Source: DAOTWP01 sp034435675 (GTDB lineage: Bacteria > Chloroflexota > Anaerolineae > Aggregatilineales > Phototrophicaceae). Taken from it: a stretch of DNA of 6,758 nt. This document shows positions 1-6,758 of the stretch, piece by piece. A program made the translations under genes and the position numbers. The notes under the pieces are model-generated. The model was not told the origin of the DNA and ran no database searches. It saw nothing but the letters and a program-made list of their open reading frames with translations. Positions within the stretch are counted from its first letter, which is position 1. Every line of letters begins with the position of its first letter. Location of the stretch: the NCBI GenBank assembly GCA_034435675.1, contig DAOTWP010000160.1, positions 1-6,758 on the forward strand, read 5' to 3'.

Positions 1-834
<834 letters not shown>

Positions 835-842
<8 letters not shown>

Positions 843-1866
843 CGCGATGGTGAATCAGAATGTTCCGGCGGGCAGCGCGGCAGATGACCGTGAACTCCTG
901 CTCAGTGTGCGTGGGCTGAAAAAACATTTCCCGATTACCGCCGGGATCATTTTCCAGCGTCAGGTCGGCGCGGTCAAAGCGGTGGATGATGTCAGTTTCG
1001 ATATCTATAAAGGCGAAACATTGGGGTTGGTTGGCGAGTCGGGCTGCGGCAAAAGCACCACCGGGCGCACAATCCTACAGCTCTATCGTCCGACGGCTGG
1101 CTCAGTTGTTTTTGAAGGCAGCGAACTCACCACCCTCAAAGGTGAGGCACTGCGCCGCATGCGCCGGCGTATGCAGATTATTTTTCAGGATCCTTTCGCC
1201 TCGCTGAATCCACGTATGACGGTGGGACGCATCATTGCGGAACCGCTGCAAATACATAACGTGATGCGTGGTGCGGAACGCAAAGAGTATGTTGAAAACC
1301 TGATGGAAAAAGTGGGCTTGAATCCGTATTACGTCAACCGCTACCCGCACGAATTCTCCGGCGGACAGCGGCAGCGTATCGGCATTGCCCGCGCGTTGGC
1401 GCTCAGCCCCAGCTTTATCGTCGCTGATGAACCGATTTCCGCGCTGGACGTGTCCATTCAGGCGCAGGTGGTCAACCTGCTGGAAGAATTGCAGGATGAA
1501 CTCAATCTGACCTATCTGTTTATCGCCCATGACCTCAGCATGGTGCGGCATATCTGCGACCGTGTCGCGGTGATGTATCTGGGCAAAATCGTGGAAATGG
1601 GTCAAACGGACGAAGTCTACGAAAACCCGCTGCATCCCTATACGCAGGCACTCCTGTCCGCCGTGCCGATCCCGGACCCCAAGAAAGAACAACTGCGCGA
1701 ACAGCTCATTCTAGCCGGCGACGTGCCCAGCCCGGCACGCCCGCCTATCGGCTGCAACTTCAACACACGCTGTCCGGTCGCCTTCGACCTGTGCTACCGC
1801 GATCCCGATCCTGAACTGGTCGAAATTACCCCCGGTCACTGGGTCGCCTGCCACCGCGTCACGTAG
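835..1866 (+). CDS. Peptide-type ABC importer ATP-binding protein, OppF/DppF family
   Basis: This is the second ATPase of the importer, expected to pair with the upstream OppD-like protein under two permease subunits. It is complete at about 343 residues, a normal family length. Residue positions from the GTG start: Walker A GESGCGKST at 67-75, then Q-loop IIFQDPFASLNP, signature FSGGQRQR, Walker B FIVADEP, H-loop FIAHDLS, and the C-terminal oligopeptide-transporter domain ending with cysteines spaced C-X5-C-X6-C-X18-C. All nucleotide-binding motifs are intact. I chose GTG 835 because of the well-placed AAGGGAG. ATG 847 and ATG 811 are in-frame alternatives; both leave the conserved domain unchanged, which begins near LLLSVRGLKKHF. 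With GTG 835 it overlaps the previous gene by 8 bases, typical of an operon. A strong terminator follows 24 bases after the stop. The transported substrate is not determined. Confidence 0.95.
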
Positions 1867-1889
1867 TACGCTTGCGTATGGCGCGTTTG

Positions 1890-1928
1890 AGAGAGGCGCT
1901 GCGGGACAGAACCGCGGGCCTCTTTTTG
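1890..1928 (+). terminator. Rho-independent terminator of the ABC transporter operon
   Basis: AGAGGC (1892-1897) pairs with GCCTCT (1918-1923). CTGCGG (1899-1904) pairs with CCGCGG (1912-1917) through one G-T wobble, with G1898 bulged and the loop GACAGAA at 1905-1911. The result is a GC-rich stem of about 12 pairs running into a T5 tract at 1923-1927. Its position just after the second ATPase stop fits operon termination. There is no comparable T tract for the opposite strand, so it appears one-directional. Confidence 0.85.
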
Positions 1929-1977
1929 TTGCCGCTTTGCTGTTCTTTACGCCTGCGCATAAAATGGAGCTACAGGT

Positions 1978-1983
1978 TATACT
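1978..1983 (+). promoter_or_regulatory. Candidate -10 element for the FHA-domain gene
   Basis: TATACT matches the sigma70 -10 consensus at five of six positions and lies 37 bases before the ATG at 2021, downstream of the terminator. The -35 is poor: the best fit is TGCGCA at 1954-1959 with an 18-base spacer. The FHA gene needs its own promoter if the upstream terminator is efficient, which is the main argument for this site. Confidence 0.35.
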
Positions 1984-2020
1984 CTGGTACCATGCTGATT
2001 GAACAGCGAGGCACACGGCG

Positions 2021-3997
2021 ATGACATATGGGCGTCTGGACATCTTCTGGCCTAATGGGAATTTTGAGTCGTACCAGTTAACCGACCCGAACACCTCGGT
2101 TGGCAGGTCGGAAGGCAACATGATTGCGCTCGAAAACGAGACGGTTTCGCGCTATCACTTCAGCATCACCCATGATGCTGAGGGCAACATGCTGATTACC
2201 GACCTTGCATCCGACAATGGCACGTTCGTGGATGGAGTCCGGCTGTCGGCTGAACAGCCCAAACCCCTGCAAGGGGGCGAAGAAATTCAGGCGGGACACC
2301 TGCGGATGATCTACTATTTACCGGATGACTCCCCCACCAGCCCGGTCACGACTGCCGAAAACGAAGAAGAAACGCAGCGTTTCAAACGCGAGGGGGCAGA
2401 TTTTTATGTCGAGGTCTATGGACCAGAAATTGCCATCGCCCCCGGCGCACATATTTCGGCGGAATTGTTCATTACCAACAACGCCAGCACAGAACAGGGG
2501 TACATCGTCGAGGCAAGCGGCATTCCTAAAGAATGGCTGCGGATTGACCGCCCGCGCCTGATTGTTGACCCGAATGATTCTGCGCAGGTGTTGATCAATT
2601 TTAAGCCGCTGCGCGTCAGCGAAACGAAGCCCGGTGATTACACGATCAACATCACGGTCAAACCGCAGGATAAGCCGGAAATGGTGCTGGAAGCGCGGGT
2701 GACGCTGCGCGTGCTGCCCTTTGGCGGGTTTGGCGCTGCGCTGGAACACCACACCATTGACCATGATGAACGCTTCCGGCTGCATCTGCATAATCAGGGC
2801 AGCGCTCCTCTGCCGCTAAAAATCAGCGGTGTGAGCAAAGCCGCACGCTTGCAGTTCCACATCCAGCCGGAAGAAGTCACGCTTGCGCCCGGACAGCGCC
2901 TGCTGGTACAGGGCAGCGTGTCCTCACCGCGGCGGCCCCTTGTAGGCGAAACACGTGAACACAGCTTCGACCTGCTCACCCGGTCGCGTATGCCATCCGG
3001 GTTCGTCATCGCCACGCGCGGCTATGTCATCGAGAAAGCGCTGATGCCCACATGGATGGCAATTTCCGCAGCGGGCATCGGCTTCAGCGTGCTGCTGCTG
3101 CTGCTGGTTGGGCTGCTGGCGCTGCTCAACCCGGCTGCCCCACAGCCCAGCATCACTGACTTCACCCTGAGTGCGTCTCAGGTGGCACGCGGCACAGATG
3201 TACAGATCAATTGGGTAACGCAGGATGCCACGCGCGTGAGCGTGTTTGTGGATAACAGTGTGCTGGGTGAAGACATCACCCCGGCAGAACGTGGTTCGCT
3301 GCTGCTGCCCACAAGCAATCTGTCCGGCGATGTACGCATCACATTAATTGCGATCAACGGCGAAGAACGGACCAGCACTGAACGCACGCTGGTCGTCTAC
3401 GACCCGCTGAATATCGCCGGCTTTAGCGTCAGCAGTGCGCAGCTCGTACGCTATACCGTGCAAACGCTGACGCTGGACTGGCAGGTCAGCGGCGCGAGCA
3501 GTGTGCGCATCGATGGCTTGAGCGACTTCACCTCCGACCCGGTCAGCAGCACCGTCAATGCTGAAGGCAGTCTGGAAATCACCGGCGTGCTGACCGATGC
3601 CCGTATGGTTGCGCTGGCAGTCACCCTGACTGCCGAGAACGCCTTTGGCGAACGACAGGAACAGGTGCTGCAAATCCCGATTGTTGATCCGCAGTGCGCG
3701 GCAGTGCAGGGCAATATTACCCTGCACGAAGGACCCGGTTTCCAGTACCGCGTGGTCGGGGCAATCCCTACCGCCGGGGATACCTTCATTACTGACGGGC
3801 GCACCCAGCGCAGTGATTGGCTGCGACTGCGGCTGTCCGGCGAGGTCAATGGCTGGGCGCCGGCACGCCTGCTGTCCTGCGTGGACAGCTTCAATCTGGC
3901 AGACCTGCGCGTAGTGCTGCCCGACGTGCCGCAAGAAGAACCGGCAACGGCAACCCCACAGGCAGCGCCACCGGCAACGACCACGCCTGCCGGGTAA
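2021..3997 (+). CDS. Transmembrane FHA-domain protein with Ig-like domains and C-terminal SH3b domain
   Basis: 658 residues, probably N-terminus inside and C-terminus outside. Residues 1-100 form an FHA domain with the phosphothreonine-binding signature intact: G28-R29-S30, S43-R44-x-H46 and N66-G67. Residues about 125-235 and 240-335 look like two beta-sandwich domains; the first resembles NEW3/CARDB-type Ig folds. One leucine-rich membrane helix spans about 346-369. Basic residues on its N-terminal side and a neutral Pro-rich stretch after it fit an N-in topology. Two Ig-like segments follow (about 375-462 and 465-555), then an SH3b-like domain (about 559-620) bounded by C559 and C620, which could form a disulfide, and a Thr/Pro/Ala-rich tail. 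There is no N-terminal signal peptide. ATG 2021 is preceded by GAGG at 9 bases. I infer a role in linking Ser/Thr phosphorylation inside the cell to the envelope. No kinase or phosphatase is in the window, and no named family is recognised. Confidence 0.88.
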   Translation: MTYGRLDIFWPNGNFESYQLTDPNTSVGRSEGNMIALENETVSRYHFSITHDAEGNMLITDLASDNGTFVDGVRLSAEQPKPLQGGEEIQAGHLRMIYYLPDDSPTSPVTTAENEEETQRFKREGADFYVEVYGPEIAIAPGAHISAELFITNNASTEQGYIVEASGIPKEWLRIDRPRLIVDPNDSAQVLINFKPLRVSETKPGDYTINITVKPQDKPEMVLEARVTLRVLPFGGFGAALEHHTIDHDERFRLHLHNQGSAPLPLKISGVSKAARLQFHIQPEEVTLAPGQRLLVQGSVSSPRRPLVGETREHSFDLLTRSRMPSGFVIATRGYVIEKALMPTWMAISAAGIGFSVLLLLLVGLLALLNPAAPQPSITDFTLSASQVARGTDVQINWVTQDATRVSVFVDNSVLGEDITPAERGSLLLPTSNLSGDVRITLIAINGEERTSTERTLVVYDPLNIAGFSVSSAQLVRYTVQTLTLDWQVSGASSVRIDGLSDFTSDPVSSTVNAEGSLEITGVLTDARMVALAVTLTAENAFGERQEQVLQIPIVDPQCAAVQGNITLHEGPGFQYRVVGAIPTAGDTFITDGRTQRSDWLRLRLSGEVNGWAPARLLSCVDSFNLADLRVVLPDVPQEEPATATPQAAPPATTTPAG

Positions 3998-4037
3998 CGG
4001 GCAGACAGGGCTTGCGGATAGAGCCAGGGCGCAAAAT

Positions 4038-4067
4038 CCGGTAGAATAGCAGTGCCGCCGGTAAAAT
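4038..4067 (+). promoter_or_regulatory. Tandem -10-like motifs upstream of recF
   Basis: CCGGTAGAAT (4038-4047) and CCGGTAAAAT (4058-4067) differ by one base and start 20 bases apart. Each contains a -10-like hexamer, TAGAAT or TAAAAT. Neither has a convincing -35; TAGAGC at 4019-4024 with a 17-base spacer is the best for the first. They could be alternative recF promoters, a paired protein-binding site, or chance. Confidence 0.25.
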
Positions 4068-4103
4068 GAGCGGCGTCCATTCGCCTCAACCGGAATTGCG
4101 CCC

Positions 4104-5324
4104 ATGCAGGTTGATTACCTTTCGTTAACCAACTTCCGCAACTATGCCCGGCTGGAACTGAACCTGCCGCCGTCGCCTGTGGTGCTGCATGGGGCAAACG
4201 CGCAGGGCAAAACCAGCCTGCTGGAGGCGCTGTATTATCTGGCTACCGCGCGCTCACCCTATACCCCCAGCGACCGGCAGCTCATCCATTGGCGCACCGA
4301 ACAAGACCCCCTGCCCTTTGCGCGGCTGGCAGCCGACATCAACAGCAAACACGCCGCCTATACCCGTATTGAAATGACGCTGATGATGGAACCCACCAAC
4401 GACGGCAGCGTGCGTTTCCGCAAGGTCATCAAGCTGAATGGTGTGGACAAGCGCGTGATGGATCTGGTTGGGCTGCTGGTGGTTGTGCTGTTTCTGCCGC
4501 AGGATCTGTCGCTGATTGAGGGCGGACCGTCAGAACGGCGGCGCTACATGAACGATGTGCTGACCCAGGTGAATCGCGATTATCTGGGCGCGCTGGAGAA
4601 ATATGAACAGGTGCTGCCCCAGCGCAACGCCCTGCTGCGGCTGCTGGCAGAACGCGGCAGCAATGCGACACAGGTCGCGGCGCAGGTGGAATTCTGGGAC
4701 AGCCAATTGGTTGAAGCAGGCAGCATCCTGATTGAAGGCAGGCAGCGTTTTCTGCGCGAACTGGAAGTGCTGGCGCAGGGAGTCCATCATGACCTGACGC
4801 GCAAACGCGAAACCCTTACGCTGCATTACGAGCCGAATTTTGCTCCGACTGTACGCGGCAACGGGCAGCTTAGCTTTGCGGTGCTGGGGCTTGATCTCAA
4901 CCGGGAACTGAACGCTGAACAGATTGCCCCACAGTTTGCCGACCGCCTTAAACAGGAGCGCGACGAATCGCTGCGGCGCGGCATGACGCTGTGTGGACCA
5001 CACCGTGACGACCTGCGCCTGCACATCAACGGGCGCGATGTCAGCCTGTACGGCAGCAGGGGGCAAGCGCGGACTGCCGTGCTGGCGCTCAAACTGGCAG
5101 AACTGGCATGGCTGCGCACGCATCTGGGCGAATATCCCCTGCTGCTGCTGGATGAAGTGGTTGCGGAACTGGATGCCCACCGCCGCGCCTATCTGTTGGA
5201 ACGGTTGGATGGCAGCGCGCAAACACTGGTGACAACCACCGAACTGGATATTTTTACGGCAGAGTTTTTACAGCGGTCGCAGGTCTGGCAGGTGGAAGAA
5301 GGGCAGATTGCCGCCAGCGGGTAA
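4104..5324 (+). CDS. recF: DNA replication and repair protein RecF
   Basis: RecF is an SMC-like ATPase that binds gapped DNA and, with RecO and RecR, helps load RecA onto single-stranded gaps covered by SSB. The 406 residues fit the family, slightly longer than the typical 360-400. The N-terminus (LSLTNFRNY) aligns with the family start, supporting ATG 4104, although only a weak GGAA lies 8 bases upstream. Walker A GANAQGKTS is at 30-38. The RecF-characteristic segment FLPQDLSLIEGGPSERRR is at 130-147. GPHRDD precedes the ABC-type signature GSRGQ at 317-321, and Walker B LLLLDE has D350-E351, followed by AELDAHRRAYL. Two small departures from the usual pattern are D-E where RecF commonly has D-D, and SRGQA where SRGQQ is common. 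No dnaA, dnaN or gyrB is visible beside it, so it seems separated from the classic replication-origin cluster. Confidence 0.96.
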   Translation: MQVDYLSLTNFRNYARLELNLPPSPVVLHGANAQGKTSLLEALYYLATARSPYTPSDRQLIHWRTEQDPLPFARLAADINSKHAAYTRIEMTLMMEPTNDGSVRFRKVIKLNGVDKRVMDLVGLLVVVLFLPQDLSLIEGGPSERRRYMNDVLTQVNRDYLGALEKYEQVLPQRNALLRLLAERGSNATQVAAQVEFWDSQLVEAGSILIEGRQRFLRELEVLAQGVHHDLTRKRETLTLHYEPNFAPTVRGNGQLSFAVLGLDLNRELNAEQIAPQFADRLKQERDESLRRGMTLCGPHRDDLRLHINGRDVSLYGSRGQARTAVLALKLAELAWLRTHLGEYPLLLLDEVVAELDAHRRAYLLERLDGSAQTLVTTTELDIFTAEFLQRSQVWQVEEGQIAASG

Positions 5325-5338
5325 ACGGCGGCGAAAAT

Positions 5339-5367
5339 TTGCGCCTTCCCCACTCGCCCCCTATAGT
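5339..5367 (+). promoter_or_regulatory. Candidate sigma70-type promoter for the secreted SH3b/LysM gene
   Basis: TTGCGC (5339-5344) and TATAGT (5362-5367) are separated by exactly 17 bases. The -10 matches consensus at five of six positions and the -35 at three of six. Transcription would start near 5374, giving a leader of about 90 bases before the ATG at 5464 whose first part is the GCAC repeat. It lies just after the recF stop, where a new transcription unit is plausible. Confidence 0.45.
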
Positions 5368-5372
5368 TGTAT

Positions 5373-5406
5373 ACGGCGCACGCACGCACGCACGGCGCAC
5401 GCACGC
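5373..5406. repeat. GCAC-rich short tandem repeat / 15-bp direct repeat
   Basis: The 15-mer ACGGCGCACGCACGC occurs at 5373-5387 and again, identically, at 5392-5406. GCAC is iterated four times at 5378-5393 and twice more at 5397-5404 after a GGC interruption. Most of the tract strictly alternates purine and pyrimidine. It is non-coding and sits at the predicted transcription start of the downstream gene. Confidence 0.85.
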
Positions 5407-5451
5407 TGAGCAATCTGAACGATCCGAGCGACACTTAGAATTCGGATGATT

Positions 5452-5458
5452 GGGGTGA
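5452..5458 (+). promoter_or_regulatory. Ribosome binding site of the secreted SH3b/LysM gene
   Basis: GGGGTGA ends 5 bases before the ATG at 5464. It decides the start against two in-frame alternatives, ATG 5446 (no visible ribosome site) and GTG 5455 (which lies inside this motif). All three starts would keep the signal peptide. Confidence 0.55.
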
Positions 5459-5463
5459 AAACC

Positions 5464-6758
5464 ATGCGAAGACTCAATGCGCAGCATAACGCTTCTTTAT
5501 TCGCGCTGCTGACTGCGCTGCTGCTGGCAGTGACAGTCGCGCCTATCGTGGCACAGGCGAATACCTGTCCGGCGCTGCTTCAGCAGGCACTGACCAGCAC
5601 CCGCGATTCCTGTGTCGGGCTGGGGCGCAACCAGGCGTGTTACGGCAATACGCTGGTCCAGGCAACAGCACGCAGCGCTGCCCCGCTGGCATTCGCGGCA
5701 CCGGGGGATCAGGTTGGGGTTGCGGATCTGCAAACGCTCGCCACCGCGCCGCTGAACTTAGCCAGCAACACATGGGGCGTTGCCATGCTGGCACTTCAGG
5801 CAGACATTCCTGATACACTACCAGGGCAAAATGTCATCTTTATCGTTTTTGGTGACACCCGCATGGACAACCGCAGTGTGCCTGCCGACGCGCCAACCGC
5901 CGCTGCCGGGGAGACACTCGGCGCACAGACCATCGCCATCGCTGATCTGCGTGACCAGCCTTCGATTACTGCCAATCTGGTCGGCACACTGCCGCAGGGC
6001 GAAACGATTATTCTGACCGGGCGCACCGACGTTGGCGACTGGCTGCAACTGGACTATCAGGGTATGCCCGCCTGGATTTACGCGCCGCTGGTCGCCGCTA
6101 ACGGGGATACACGGATACTGCCGGTCGCGGTCTCGGCAGCTCCAGCCACCGCGGACAGCCGCTTCAGCGCGCCGATGCAGGCGTTTTCGCTGACCACGGG
6201 TATAGGCGAGCCGGGCTGCGCCGAAGCCCCGCGTGACGGCATCGTGGTGCAGTCACCGCAGGGCTTGACCGTGACATTCAGCGTCAACGGTGTGGAAGTG
6301 CAGTTAGGCAGCACAGCGTATCTGCGTCAGTCCGACGCCGCAACGCTGGAAATCTCCAACCTTGAAGGCACAGTCAGCGTGACCGCAAACGGTGTTACCC
6401 AGCGCCCACAGCCGGGGCAGCTTGTCACCGTGCCGCAGGGCGGCATGCCCACCGCCCCGGTCGCCTACGATTACCAGAATGCACTGCGACTGCCGCTGCT
6501 GCTGCTGCCGGGCATCATCACGCTGCCTGCGCAAGCCGCGCTCGGCACGGGCGGACCCACCGGGGTTGTCCCGCCAGTCGCCACCGTTGCCCCGCCGCCA
6601 CCGTGTTATATTTCTCAGCCTGCGGGCTGGGTGCGTTATACCGTCCAGACTGGCGACACGCTTTCTAACCTGGCACAGCGCACCAATGCTTCGGTCAGCC
6701 AGATTGCGGCGGTGAACTGCATCAGCAACATCAACCAGATTTATGCCGGGCAAACGCT
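5464..6758 (+). CDS. Secreted cell-envelope protein with SH3b, FecR-like and LysM domains (3' truncated by window)
   Basis: The frame is open for 431 codons from ATG 5464 to the window end. Residues 1-32 are a signal peptide: RR near the start, a Leu/Ala-rich core, and likely cleavage after AQA32. Lipidation is not suggested, since no cysteine sits right after a lipobox. The mature N-terminus has cysteines spaced C35-X14-C50-X8-C59 within a QACYGN-type segment. An SH3b-like domain covers about 154-212 (GRTDVGDWLQL). A block beginning PMQAFSLTTG at 237 contains C252. A FecR-like beta-rich segment spans about 260-328 (VNGVEVQLGSTAYL). A Pro/Ala/Val-rich linker ends near 380, and a LysM domain starts near 392 (YTVQTGDTLSNLA) and is cut by the window edge. 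LysM domains bind N-acetylglucosamine-containing glycans, so attachment to peptidoglycan or a surface polysaccharide is likely. No catalytic domain is seen so far, though one could follow. A promoter and a good ribosome site precede it. Confidence 0.88.
   Translation, partial: MRRLNAQHNASLFALLTALLLAVTVAPIVAQANTCPALLQQALTSTRDSCVGLGRNQACYGNTLVQATARSAAPLAFAAPGDQVGVADLQTLATAPLNLASNTWGVAMLALQADIPDTLPGQNVIFIVFGDTRMDNRSVPADAPTAAAGETLGAQTIAIADLRDQPSITANLVGTLPQGETIILTGRTDVGDWLQLDYQGMPAWIYAPLVAANGDTRILPVAVSAAPATADSRFSAPMQAFSLTTGIGEPGCAEAPRDGIVVQSPQGLTVTFSVNGVEVQLGSTAYLRQSDAATLEISNLEGTVSVTANGVTQRPQPGQLVTVPQGGMPTAPVAYDYQNALRLPLLLLPGIITLPAQAALGTGGPTGVVPPVATVAPPPPCYISQPAGWVRYTVQTGDTLSNLAQRTNASVSQIAAVNCISNINQIYAGQT

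Noticed and set aside
1711..2121. - strand frame spanning the gap between the transporter and the FHA gene
   Set aside because: It crosses a clear + strand terminator and both neighbouring genes and has no recognisable motif.
3092..3106. (CTG)5 run as a variable microsatellite
   Set aside because: These are in-frame leucine codons in the membrane helix; CTG is the preferred Leu codon throughout the window and similar short runs occur in other genes here.
4054..4074. Hairpin GCCGC/GCGGC before recF as a terminator of the FHA gene
   Set aside because: Only five strong pairs around an 11-base loop and no T tract follows, so it is not a convincing intrinsic terminator.
3344..4197. Two overlapping - strand frames of about 250 residues opposite the FHA gene end and recF start
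   Set aside because: They overlap each other in different frames and lie opposite well-supported coding sequence; their Cys/Arg/Gln-rich translations look like antisense noise.
5327..5345. Hairpin GGCG/CGCC after recF as a terminator
   Set aside because: A four-pair stem with an 11-base loop followed by TTCCCC, without a T tract. It also overlaps the candidate -35 element.

Overview
The window reads as a stretch of bacterial chromosome, GC-rich by eye. All five genes are on the + strand and densely packed. I see no RNA genes, mobile elements, CRISPR arrays or plasmid functions. The mix of a transmembrane FHA/Ig/SH3b protein, a secreted SH3b/FecR-like/LysM protein and a stand-alone recF resembles genomes of the phylum Chloroflexota (Anaerolineae and relatives). 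That placement is inferred from architecture and remembered sequence style, and no database search supports it.

Layout. (1) Positions 1-842 hold the 3' part of an OppD/DppD-type ATPase; its N-terminus with Walker A lies before the window. (2) Positions 835-1866 hold its OppF/DppF-type partner, which overlaps it by 8 bases if the GTG at 835 is the start. Together they are the cytoplasmic motor of a peptide-type ABC importer, whose permeases and binding protein should lie upstream. (3) A strong intrinsic terminator at about 1890-1928 closes that operon. (4) Positions 2021-3997 encode a 658-residue protein with an N-terminal FHA phosphothreonine-binding domain, two predicted beta-sandwich domains, one membrane helix, two more Ig-like domains and a C-terminal SH3b domain. 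(5) Positions 4104-5324 encode RecF, the SMC-like ATPase of recombinational gap repair, without its frequent neighbours dnaA, dnaN or gyrB in view. (6) Positions 5325-5463 carry a plausible sigma70-type promoter followed directly by a GCAC-rich tandem repeat. (7) From 5464 to beyond the window runs a secreted protein with a signal peptide, a Cys-containing N-terminal region, SH3b, a FecR-like segment, a Pro-rich linker and a LysM domain.

How the genes relate. The transporter pair is a self-contained operon end. The three later genes are separated by gaps of about 100-140 bases holding candidate promoters, so they may be separate transcription units. The FHA protein and the LysM protein share a related SH3b domain and both probably act at the cell envelope. 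The first could link intracellular Ser/Thr phosphorylation to the cell surface, and the second could bind peptidoglycan or a similar glycan. RecF between them looks functionally unrelated. The most unusual items are the FHA-to-SH3b transmembrane architecture, the Cys-rich module of the secreted protein, and the alternating purine-pyrimidine repeat at its promoter.
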